The notes below the pieces were generated by a model. It saw only the letters and a list, made by a program, of their open reading frames with translations. It did not search any database and was not told the origin of the DNA. The position numbers and the translations under genes were made by a program. From positions 1 to 8,579 of the forward strand of contig JBAQNC010000210.1 in the NCBI GenBank assembly GCA_049303435.1: 8,579 bases of DNA, in the 5' to 3' direction. Below, in pieces: positions 1-6,602 of this stretch. This DNA is from Parvibaculum sp049303435. Lineage in GTDB: Bacteria > Pseudomonadota > Alphaproteobacteria > Parvibaculales > Parvibaculaceae. How positions within the stretch are numbered: the stretch's first letter is position 1; every line of letters starts with the position of its first letter.

Positions 1-1
1 G

Positions 2-505
2 ACCTATGCAGCTCTGCGCTATTTCAACGTAGCAGGAGGCGATCCCAAGGGCCGCGTCGGCCAATCGACAGCCAATGCAACCCATCTCATAAAGGTCGCC
101 TGTCAGACCGCTTTGGGACAACGCGACCATATCGACGTATATGGAGACGATTATCCGACGCCCGACGGCACATGCGTTCGCGACTATATCCATGTGAGCG
201 ATCTGGCCACCGCTCATACGTCGGCGCTCAACTATCTGCGCGACGGCGGCGACAGTATTGTCGCCAATTGTGGCTATGGACACGGCTTCTCGGTGAAGGA
301 AGTGCTTCAATCGGTCGAGCGTGTCGCCGGTCACCCATTCGACGTGCGACAGGCCGCACGTCGTTCCGGCGATCCGGCTTCCGTCGTCTCGGACCCCACG
401 CGCGCAAAGACCATCCTCAAGTGGACGCCAAAATTTGACGACCTCGACACCATCGTGACCCACGCCATGAACTGGGAACAGCATCTGAGCAAACGTAATA
501 GGTAA
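2..505 (+). CDS. galE: UDP-glucose 4-epimerase, C-terminal half (5' end outside window)
   Basis: This is the C-terminal 167 residues of an NAD-dependent UDP-hexose 4-epimerase, an extended short-chain dehydrogenase/reductase that interconverts UDP-glucose and UDP-galactose in the cytoplasm. It supplies sugars for exopolysaccharide or lipopolysaccharide. Frame 2 is open from the window edge to TAA at 503-505. It starts inside the typical motif RYFNVAGGDP, followed by the substrate-binding stretch with GTCVRDYIHVSDLA and then GYGHGFSVKEV. The end has the usual SDPTRAK...LKWTPKFDDLD pattern. The family is about 330 residues long, so roughly half is missing, including the Rossmann glycine motif and the catalytic Ser/Tyr-x3-Lys. 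The stop lies 114 bases before glmU on the same strand, so co-transcription is possible but not shown. In alphaproteobacteria the same protein is often called exoB; the sequence cannot separate the two names. Confidence 0.9.
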   Translation, partial: TYAALRYFNVAGGDPKGRVGQSTANATHLIKVACQTALGQRDHIDVYGDDYPTPDGTCVRDYIHVSDLATAHTSALNYLRDGGDSIVANCGYGHGFSVKEVLQSVERVAGHPFDVRQAARRSGDPASVVSDPTRAKTILKWTPKFDDLDTIVTHAMNWEQHLSKRNR

Positions 506-510
506 TGCCC

Positions 511-544
511 TGAAAGGAGTTTCAACAGCGCAATATAGTGAAAC
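511..544 (+). repeat. Small overlapping inverted repeats upstream of glmU
   Basis: TGAAA-GGAG-TTTCA (511-524) is a perfect 5-bp stem with a 4-base loop, and the loop is a Shine-Dalgarno-like GGAG. The right arm, extended as GTTTCA (519-524), can pair instead with TGAAAC at 539-544. The two hairpins are therefore mutually exclusive. No start codon follows the GGAG at a usable distance, and no T-run follows either stem. This could be a weak transcript structure between galE and glmU, or chance in a short AT-rich gap. Confidence 0.3.
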
Positions 545-619
545 ATAAATTCATTTCCGCGCAGATAGAACCTCATGTCATTTTCCCGCAAGCAAACTTC
601 AGATGAAGCGCAAAAACCA

Positions 620-1972
620 ATGACGACCGAAACAGTGACCATCATCCTCGCCGCAGGCAAAAGCACGCGGATGAAGTCAGCCTTGCCAAAGGTGCTTCAC
701 ACCGTTGCAGGTCTGCCTATGCTCGGCCATGTCTTATCCGCGTCATCGAAGCTTGCCGGAGCGACCGTCGTCGTTATCGGTCCCAATATGCAAAATGTTG
801 CCGATTACGCCGCCTCCATTGCCTCCAGCATCGGTCTTGCCGTCCAGCAGGAGCAACGCGGCACAGGTGACGCTGTAAAGGCCGCGCTTCCACAGATACC
901 ATCAAAAGTTGGTGTCGCCCTTGTCGTCTTCGGCGACACGCCGCTCGTCCGGTCTGAAACGCTCAACGAAATGGTCGCGGCTTGCACCGCCGATGCTCCG
1001 ATTGTCGTTCTGGGTTTTGAAGCAACTGACCCAGCCGCTTATGGACGTCTCATCAAGGACGAGCAGGGGAGCCTCGCACGCATCGTTGAACTCAAGGATG
1101 CCAACGCAGAAGAACGCGCAATAACACTTTGCAATGGCGGCGCCATGGCGATCCGCCTTGAACATCTCGAAAAGCTGATCGGCAAGCTCGCCGCCAACAA
1201 CAAGGCTGGCGAATTCTATCTCACCGACGTTGTCGAACACGCGCGCGCCCAGGGCCTTTCCTGCGCTGTGGTCGAAGCGCCCGAAGCAGACATTCAAGGC
1301 GTCAACAGCCGCGCCGATCTTGCTACCGTCGAAAAGGAAATGCAGCGGCGCCTGCGCGCCCGGGCTATGGCAAATGGCGTCACGCTGGCTGATCCCGACA
1401 CCGTCTATCTCTCCGCCGACACGATCATCGGTCAGGACGTCACCATAGGTCAGAATGTGGTGATAGCCCCCGGCGTGGAGATCGCTTCCGGCGTCACCAT
1501 CAAGCCTTTCTCCCATCTCGAAGGTGGCAAGATTGAGGAAGGCGCGCAGATCGGCCCCTTTGCTCGCATACGTCCGGGTTCAGAAATCGGTCGAGATGTC
1601 CATATCGGCAATTTCGTCGAAACGAAAATGGCGAAGGTGGAAGACGGCGCAAAGATCAATCATCTCACCTACATCGGTGACGCCCGCGTCGGCGCGCGCG
1701 CCAACATCGGTGCAGGTACTATCACCTGCAACTACGATGGCTTCAACAAGCACTTCACCGACATCGGCGCAGACGCCTTCATCGGCTCCAATTCCGCGCT
1801 TGTCGCCCCGGTGAAAATCGGCGACGGCGCCTACACAGGCTCGGGTAGCGTCATCACGAAAGACGTGGCGGCCAACGCGCTCGCCGTCGAGCGCAACAAG
1901 CAAACCGAACGTCCCGGCTGGGCAGCAAATTTCCGCGCAAAATTCGCGCATCTCAAGAAGGCGAAATCCTGA
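620..1972 (+). CDS. glmU: Bifunctional GlmU: GlcNAc-1-P uridylyltransferase / GlcN-1-P acetyltransferase
   Basis: GlmU catalyses the last two steps to UDP-GlcNAc: acetyl-CoA-dependent acetylation of glucosamine-1-phosphate, then uridylyl transfer from UTP. The product feeds peptidoglycan and lipid A synthesis. From ATG 620 the protein has 450 residues, close to the usual 450-456. The N-terminal pyrophosphorylase domain (about 1-240) begins with LAAGKSTRMKSALPK (residues 10-24). It then has GTGDAV at 81-86, the metal-binding Asp of GDTPL (D106), CNGG at 171-174 and VNSR with N229. A left-handed beta-helix of hexapeptide repeats follows (about 255-430). It carries the acetyltransferase site with NHLTYIGD (H348) and GAGTITCNYDG (365-374). 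In the P-loop-like motif the usual GxGTRM is GKSTRM, a minor change. An in-frame ATG at 575 would add 15 residues unlike the family and lacks a ribosome site. ATG 620 has only a weak GAAG but gives the normal N-terminus. The stop overlaps glmS. Confidence 0.96.
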   Translation: MTTETVTIILAAGKSTRMKSALPKVLHTVAGLPMLGHVLSASSKLAGATVVVIGPNMQNVADYAASIASSIGLAVQQEQRGTGDAVKAALPQIPSKVGVALVVFGDTPLVRSETLNEMVAACTADAPIVVLGFEATDPAAYGRLIKDEQGSLARIVELKDANAEERAITLCNGGAMAIRLEHLEKLIGKLAANNKAGEFYLTDVVEHARAQGLSCAVVEAPEADIQGVNSRADLATVEKEMQRRLRARAMANGVTLADPDTVYLSADTIIGQDVTIGQNVVIAPGVEIASGVTIKPFSHLEGGKIEEGAQIGPFARIRPGSEIGRDVHIGNFVETKMAKVEDGAKINHLTYIGDARVGARANIGAGTITCNYDGFNKHFTDIGADAFIGSNSALVAPVKIGDGAYTGSGSVITKDVAANALAVERNKQTERPGWAANFRAKFAHLKKAKS

Positions 1973-3795
1973 TGTGCGGCATCGTCGGTGTATTGGGCAG
2001 AACACCTGCTGCGCCCATCATTCTTGAAGCACTGAAACGCCTTGAATATCGCGGCTACGACTCCGCGGGCATCGCTACACTCGTCAATGGCGAGATTTTC
2101 CGTCGCCGCGCTCAGGGTAAGCTGTTCAACCTTGAAAAAGCCCTCGACGATGCGCCGCTCGAAGGCACCATTGGTATCGGCCATACGCGCTGGGCGACAC
2201 ATGGCGCGCCGAACGAAACCAATGCCCATCCTCATGCAACGGATCGCGTGGCGATTGTCCACAATGGCATCATCGAAAATTTCCGTGAGTTGCGCGAACG
2301 CCTGACACAAGGCGGCGCGAAGTTTTCCACCGAAACCGACTCCGAAGTTATCGTCCATCTGATCACTCATTTTCTCAATCAGGGCATGGAGGCCCGCGCC
2401 GCCGCCAAATCCGCACTGGACGAACTGGAAGGTGCGTTCGCTCTCGGCATCATCTTCCGTGATGAAGATGATCTCATCATTGGCGCCCGCCGCGGCTGCC
2501 CGCTTGCCGTCGGCTATGGGGAAGGAGCCATGTATCTGGGTTCGGATGCTTTCGCGCTCGCCCCCATGACCAATCGCATCGCCTTCATGGAGGAAGGCGA
2601 CCGCGTTGAGGTCACGCGCGCTGGCGCCACTTTTTACGATGCAAGCGGCGCAATCGTCGAACGTGGCACTCGGATTACAGATGTCACCAGCGCCATGGTG
2701 GACAAGGGTAACTACCGTCACTTCATGGCCAAGGAAATTTTCGAACAGCCAGAAGTCATCGGCCACACGCTAAGCCAGTACATCAATCCGGTCGACGATA
2801 CGCTTCGCTTGCCCGAAATGTCGATCGACCTCAATAACCTGTCGCGCATCACCATCATCGCCTGTGGTACAGCTTCCTATGCGGGGCAGGTCGCCAAATA
2901 CTGGTTCGAGCGTTATGCCCGCATCTCGGTCGAGGTCGACATCGCGTCAGAGTTTCGCTACCGAGAAGCCGCCTTGCCTAAAGGCGGATTGGCCATCTTC
3001 ATTTCCCAGTCTGGCGAAACAGCAGACACGCTCGCCGCTTTGCGCTATTGCAAAGAGCGGGGGCAAACAATCCTGTCCGTGGTCAATGTAGTCGAGAGTT
3101 CCATTGCTCGAGACAGTGACTTCGTCCTGCCAACCTTCGCCGGTCCGGAAATCGGCGTCGCATCAACAAAGGCTTTCACCTGCCAGCTTACGGTCCTGGC
3201 CGCACTTGTTCTGGCCATGGCTAAAGCACGCGGCGAACTCGATGAAGACGGCGCAAAGCGTCTCGCGCGCGTTCTTATGGAAGTGCCGCGCCATGTCTCA
3301 GAAGCACTTGCTCAGGACGAAGCCATCAGCCTGATTGCCGTCGACATCGCCAAGGTCCGCGATGTTCTCTATCTCGGTCGTGGACATTTCTTCCCGATAG
3401 CGCTTGAAGGCGCGCTGAAGTTGAAGGAAATTTCCTATATCCATGCCGAAGGCTATGCAGCGGGCGAGCTGAAGCATGGTCCCATTGCGTTGATCGACGA
3501 GAACGTGCCGGTCATCACCATCGCACCGGTCGATAGCCTGTTTGAAAAGACCGTCTCCAACATGCAGGAAGTTATCGCCCGCGGCGGCAAGGTCGTTCTC
3601 ATTTCCGACAAGCGAGGCATCACACGTGCAGGCATGGACGCCTGGGCCACAATCGAAGTCCCCGCCGTCGATCCATTCATAGCGCCGATCATCAACGCCA
3701 TCCCTGTACAACTACTCGCCTACCATGCGGCAGTCTCGAAGGGCACTGACGTCGATCAACCACGCAATCTCGCGAAATCGGTTACAGTTGAGTGA
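1972..3795 (+). CDS. glmS: Glutamine--fructose-6-phosphate aminotransferase (isomerizing)
   Basis: GlmS takes ammonia from glutamine and converts fructose-6-phosphate to glucosamine-6-phosphate, the first committed step of the hexosamine pathway. The 607 residues match the family length (E. coli about 609). The N-terminal class II glutaminase domain (about 1-240) starts MCGIVGVLG, so Cys2 becomes the N-terminal nucleophile after Met removal. It continues with LEYRGYDSAGIA, GHTRWATHG (70-78), HNGIIEN (97-103) and ETDSE (121-125). Two SIS sugar-isomerase domains follow: the first with ACGTASYAG (297-305) and SQSGETADT (345-353), the second with GRGHFFPIALEGALKLKEIS and GELKHGP (498-504). The C-terminus is DQPRNLAKSVTVE, with the Schiff-base Lys at 602. 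No expected motif is missing. The start overlaps the glmU stop by one base (TGATG), which implies translational coupling. No glmS ribozyme is present or expected in this phylum. The gene converges on the propeller gene 34 bases away. Confidence 0.98.
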   Translation: MCGIVGVLGRTPAAPIILEALKRLEYRGYDSAGIATLVNGEIFRRRAQGKLFNLEKALDDAPLEGTIGIGHTRWATHGAPNETNAHPHATDRVAIVHNGIIENFRELRERLTQGGAKFSTETDSEVIVHLITHFLNQGMEARAAAKSALDELEGAFALGIIFRDEDDLIIGARRGCPLAVGYGEGAMYLGSDAFALAPMTNRIAFMEEGDRVEVTRAGATFYDASGAIVERGTRITDVTSAMVDKGNYRHFMAKEIFEQPEVIGHTLSQYINPVDDTLRLPEMSIDLNNLSRITIIACGTASYAGQVAKYWFERYARISVEVDIASEFRYREAALPKGGLAIFISQSGETADTLAALRYCKERGQTILSVVNVVESSIARDSDFVLPTFAGPEIGVASTKAFTCQLTVLAALVLAMAKARGELDEDGAKRLARVLMEVPRHVSEALAQDEAISLIAVDIAKVRDVLYLGRGHFFPIALEGALKLKEISYIHAEGYAAGELKHGPIALIDENVPVITIAPVDSLFEKTVSNMQEVIARGGKVVLISDKRGITRAGMDAWATIEVPAVDPFIAPIINAIPVQLLAYHAAVSKGTDVDQPRNLAKSVTVE

Positions 3796-3807
3796 TTTGA
3801 ACAAATC
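3794..3807. repeat. Palindrome between convergent genes
   Basis: GATTTGAACAAATC is a perfect 14-base palindrome that overlaps the last two bases of the glmS stop codon. It lies in the 34-base gap between the convergent ends of glmS and the minus-strand propeller gene. As RNA it would fold into a weak AT-rich hairpin on either strand. There is no T-run after it, so I do not call it a rho-independent terminator. Its position is the only reason to suspect a bidirectional termination or processing role. Confidence 0.3.
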
Positions 3808-3829
3808 TTCAGCGAATGGACGCGACTTG

Positions 3830-4747
3830 CTAGTCGGTAATTCGGCACAACCGCAGAGACTGATCATAATAGTTAGTCACAGCGAGAAGTCCGTTGCCCC
3901 GAATGTCCAGCCCATGAGGCATTTCGAACCCCTTCAATCGTTCAACACAGTATATTTTGTCTTTATGAACCTCGAAAACATCAACAGTATCAGCATACTG
4001 ATTGGTAGCATAAACTCGCCCATTGTACTCTTTTGCCGCATCGATATGCCCATCTCCATGCCACTCGTCCAGCAAAACGGGCTTTCCCTGACTGATATCG
4101 CCCGGAGATTTTAAGAGGTACACCGTCGTATACATTTTAGGTCGCGGGGGCGCAGACTGATTTGAAGTCACCGCCTTGAAAGCATGATCTGTCCTGGCGA
4201 ATTGCAAGACATATGGCCCAAGAAACGCCGCATCCTGCGCTTGCTCCTCCAGATCAATGGATTGCACAACGCGTTCGCTACGCCAGTCGATAATCTGGGC
4301 GCACTTATTTTGTATCCCGCAATATGACACCCAAACAAGATCGGGGTGTCCAGGGATAAATCTCACGCCATGTGCGTTGACGCATGAATTGGGATTTACT
4401 TCCTTTAGAAATTTTATCTTTCCATCTTCAATCGAATAAAAACTCAGAGATCCTTGATTGAAATTTGTCACCACGCAGATGTTGCCCAAAGAATCCATCA
4501 AATCTGTTTGAACGGCTTGCCCTGTATGAATGAGCGTCGGATGCTGATGCAATATCTTCCACCCGTCATTTGTGTCAAAGTGAACGAGATAAATTGTTCT
4601 TGCATTGAAATCACAACAGACGAGGTGGTGTTCATCTAAGAACCTGACCGACGTCAAACCGGAGTTTCTCGATTTGTCCCGGATCGTAACCATGTAAGGC
4701 GATTTGCTCACCGGAAACTGCACTGTGGATATAGGCCCAATTGGCAT
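3830..4747 (-). CDS. Predicted cytosolic beta-propeller protein, function unknown
   Basis: I do not recognise a named family. The 305-residue product shows about six propeller-like strand units spaced roughly 45-60 residues apart. The best share a T-N-x4-[ST]-[LV] pattern ending in alternating hydrophobics: CDFNARTIYLVHF (about 45-57), VVTNFNQGSLSFYSI (about 92-106), YATNQYADTVDVFEV (246-260) and AVTNYYDQSLRLCRI (289-303). Less regular units lie near 138-154 and 205-213. His-Gly turns (NAHGV, MPHGL) precede two of them, as in YVTN/NHL or lactonase-type propellers. There is no signal peptide, membrane segment or obvious catalytic motif, so binding or scaffolding is possible. ATG 4747 has an AGGA 11 bases upstream. 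A TTG at 4780, with GAGGAG 14 bases upstream, would give 316 residues. The gene is alone on its strand, convergent with glmS and divergent from the TPR-SPOR gene. It is AT-richer by eye than its neighbours, which suggests recent acquisition or relaxed composition. It appears intact. Confidence 0.75.
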   Translation of the reverse strand: MPIGPISTVQFPVSKSPYMVTIRDKSRNSGLTSVRFLDEHHLVCCDFNARTIYLVHFDTNDGWKILHQHPTLIHTGQAVQTDLMDSLGNICVVTNFNQGSLSFYSIEDGKIKFLKEVNPNSCVNAHGVRFIPGHPDLVWVSYCGIQNKCAQIIDWRSERVVQSIDLEEQAQDAAFLGPYVLQFARTDHAFKAVTSNQSAPPRPKMYTTVYLLKSPGDISQGKPVLLDEWHGDGHIDAAKEYNGRVYATNQYADTVDVFEVHKDKIYCVERLKGFEMPHGLDIRGNGLLAVTNYYDQSLRLCRITD

Positions 4748-5145
4748 GTCACTCAAATTCCTAAAGTCCGCGGCTGACAACTGTATCGGTCTCGCTCCTC
4801 TGGCATTTCGACGAATTCAGACATACCGAACCCGCAAAGACACGATGCAACAAACACGCAATATGAAGATTAACAAGCAACCTTGTCTAAAGCGAATACA
4901 CAGATGACCTATCCTTGGGCGCTCCAACCACCGACGTTTCTTGAGATATACTCATTTTTGGTGAAAAATATTATCCTGTGAAACGTCGGAGCGATCGACT
5001 CGCCAAGTCAAGAATCGATTTCGACCCTGAACATCCGGGCACGCCCACCAAGCCAGTCATGCAACTTATTGATTTTATGATATATTTTTACGAATTTCGA
5101 AAACGCTGCGTCTGACATGGTATCTTTCAAAGTAGGAGAGATTCG
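4748..5145. other. AT-rich intergenic region between divergent genes
   Basis: This 398-base stretch separates the divergent propeller and TPR-SPOR genes and must hold the promoters of both. I see no protein gene with a ribosome site, no tRNA and no transposase remnant. It contains the inverted repeat described separately. It also contains an AT-rich run at about 5066-5100 with a TATGAT (5076-5081) that resembles a -10 box but has no good -35 at 16-18 bases. The composition matches the neighbouring propeller gene better than the housekeeping genes. The two may therefore have entered together; this is inference. Confidence 0.5.
4931..4989. repeat. Perfect 10-bp inverted repeat enclosing a nested hairpin
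   Basis: CCGACGTTTC (4931-4940) and GAAACGTCGG (4980-4989) are exact reverse complements separated by 39 bases. Inside lies a second stem, ATTTTT (4954-4959) with AAAAAT (4964-4969) around a GGTG loop. In an alternative register CGCTCC (4920-4925) can pair with GGAGCG (4988-4993). The arms are GC-rich and the interior is AT-rich. Candidates are a paired operator between divergent promoters, a folded small RNA, or the ends of a tiny decayed mobile element. No flanking target duplication is obvious. The repeat is seen directly; any role is inferred. Confidence 0.5.
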
Positions 5146-6441
5146 ATGTTACAGACTCAAATCCGGCATCTTGTGAAAATCGCCATTGTGATTGCGCTTA
5201 TGCTTTTGCCCGTGCCCGCCACCTCGATCACAAATGGCCCGAGCATTACGCCAAATCTTCCGCCCGCAACAGCGGCGATGGATCTGGACGCAGGCGCCGC
5301 CGCGGTCGGACAGCGTCAATATGATCGGGCCTCACACCGTCTGACCCGCGCCATCGATAGCGGTACGCTGAACAGTAATGCTCTGGCCCTTGCCTATCAT
5401 CATCGCGGCATCGCCCTGCAGAAGCTCGGTTATGATGGCCTCGCCATCAAGGACTATACCAGCGCGATGAAGCTTAATAGGTTGCCGGAAGATGTGTTGG
5501 CACGCGCCTATTACAACCGAGGTCTTGCCCGCGCCAAAAGCGGCGACACGCTTGGCGCCGAGCTTGACTACTCCCACGCCATCGAAATCATCCCCACCTA
5601 TGGCGCGGCCTATCACAATCGCGCCAATCTGGAGCGCCTCCGTCATGACTATCCGACCGCCATTCATGATTACTCCCTCGCCATCGACAATCTGAACGGC
5701 AATGACCGCACTTTGCCGCTCATGGGGCGGGCGCTCTCGTATGAAAGATCCGGCAAGATCGCCGAGGCGAACAGCGATCTCGACAATCTCCTCAAGCTCT
5801 CCCCTGACTACAAGCCCGCAGCCCGTCTGCGAACCCATCTGGCCTCGCTGACAGCCAATCAGATGAGCGCACAGGCGCAAGCAAATGATTGGATCGAAAC
5901 GGGCTCGGTCTCGGCGAACAACAGTTCCGTCGCGCCGCGTCACGGTGAAGTGATCGATCAGTCTCATCAAAACGGCTGGAAAACGACCACAGTCCGCTAT
6001 GGGAGCAACTCCGATACCGGGGCGCAAAAGGTGGCGGTCTCAACGGAACGAAATGCCGACGATGACATCATCACTGGCTCTCTTCGACCGATCGATATGG
6101 TGCCCGCACCGGGGCAGAAACTCCCGGTGCCCGAGCCGGTTCAGGTCGCCGAAGCCGAGAGCACAGCTCCTGTGCAACTACTGACTGCTACCGGCCGATA
6201 CCGCGTGCAACTTGGGGCCTTCCGTGCGCGTGCGCCTGCCACGCAAGCCTGGAATGACATTGTACGTGCCCACCCCACGTTGATAACCGCCATGCAGCAC
6301 GCAATCGAGAAGGCGGATCTCGGCGCGCGTGGCATCTACTATCGGCTGCAAGCTGGCGATTTTCAGACCGTGAATGACGCCAGATCGCATTGCGCCGACT
6401 TCACCGCACATAATATCAATTGCATCGTCGTGAGCCGCTGA
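5146..6441 (+). CDS. Secreted TPR-repeat protein with C-terminal SPOR domain
   Basis: This 431-residue protein is probably exported to the periplasm. Residues 1-27 form a signal peptide: a basic start, a hydrophobic core (about 10-23), and a likely cut near VPATS. About five tetratricopeptide units follow: 44-73, 81-112 (with AYHHRGIALQKLG), 119-150 (AYYNRGLARAKSG), 153-182 (AAYHNRANLERL) and 190-222. TPRs usually bind partner proteins. Residues 230-350 are a polar, low-complexity linker. The C-terminal 80 residues match a SPOR domain: YRVQLGAF opening (352-359), YYRLQAGDF (398-406), and a closing strand NINCIVVSR with Cys416 and Cys426. A Cys pair at this position is frequent in alphaproteobacterial SPOR domains. 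SPOR domains bind glycan strands stripped of stem peptides, so a role at the cell wall or division site is likely. The partner is unknown. The start is well set: AGGAGAG lies 5 bases before ATG 5146. The gene seems monocistronic, with its promoter in the AT-rich region upstream. Confidence 0.85.
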   Translation: MLQTQIRHLVKIAIVIALMLLPVPATSITNGPSITPNLPPATAAMDLDAGAAAVGQRQYDRASHRLTRAIDSGTLNSNALALAYHHRGIALQKLGYDGLAIKDYTSAMKLNRLPEDVLARAYYNRGLARAKSGDTLGAELDYSHAIEIIPTYGAAYHNRANLERLRHDYPTAIHDYSLAIDNLNGNDRTLPLMGRALSYERSGKIAEANSDLDNLLKLSPDYKPAARLRTHLASLTANQMSAQAQANDWIETGSVSANNSSVAPRHGEVIDQSHQNGWKTTTVRYGSNSDTGAQKVAVSTERNADDDIITGSLRPIDMVPAPGQKLPVPEPVQVAEAESTAPVQLLTATGRYRVQLGAFRARAPATQAWNDIVRAHPTLITAMQHAIEKADLGARGIYYRLQAGDFQTVNDARSHCADFTAHNINCIVVSR

Positions 6442-6458
6442 GCAGCTCCAGACCCTAA

Positions 6459-6484
6459 GTTTCCTCATTTTATTAAGAGAAAAC
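6459..6484 (+). repeat. Imperfect hairpin downstream of the TPR-SPOR gene
   Basis: GTTTCCTC (6459-6466) pairs with GAGAAAAC (6477-6484) at 7 of 8 positions around an AT-rich 10-base loop, 17 bases after the TPR-SPOR stop codon. It could be a weak transcription end. It lacks a GC-rich stem and a trailing T-run, so a rho-independent terminator is not supported. Confidence 0.2.
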
Positions 6485-6588
6485 ACGCATTGACGTAGCG
6501 GCGCCCGATACAACCGCCTGTTGTCGAACCCTTCGTCCCAACGGTAAACTCCTGCCTAATAACGGCCCGGGATCAAGGGTCATGAAAC

Positions 6589-6593
6589 AGGAG
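6589..6593 (+). promoter_or_regulatory. Ribosome binding site that sets the start of the HMGCS-like/DUF35 gene
   Basis: AGGAG lies 9 bases upstream of ATG 6603, a normal spacing. Two earlier in-frame ATGs (6582 and 6594) either precede the site or abut it, and neither has a properly spaced ribosome site. Choosing 6603 gives a protein that begins MAQQSIGLTGFGGYIP, where the family's first beta strand starts almost at once. Confidence 0.7.
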
Positions 6594-6602
6594 ATGAAGA
6601 CG

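Noticed and set aside
575..619. Upstream ATG at 575 as the glmU start
   Set aside because: It adds 15 polar residues not expected ahead of the LAAGxxTRM motif and has no ribosome site. ATG 620 gives the usual N-terminus.
1580..2766. Long minus-strand open frames opposite glmU and glmS
   Set aside because: They mirror the strong codon bias of the real plus-strand genes, have no recognisable domains, and overlap proteins with full motif sets.
4904..4980. A 25-codon reading frame from ATG 4904
   Set aside because: It is very short, has no ribosome site, and runs through the inverted repeat.
4978..5115. A 45-codon plus-strand reading frame starting with GTG in the divergent intergenic region
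   Set aside because: There is no ribosome site, the start codon falls in the right arm of the inverted repeat, and the product resembles nothing known to me.
6431..6450. Near-palindrome GAGCCGCTGAGCAGCTC at the end of the TPR-SPOR gene as a terminator
   Set aside because: The stem has mismatches, it overlaps the coding end, and no T-run follows.
6490..6512. TTGACG followed by GATACA as a promoter for the HMGCS-like gene
   Set aside because: The spacing is only 11 bases, too short for a sigma-70 promoter, and no better -10 lies at 16-18 bases.
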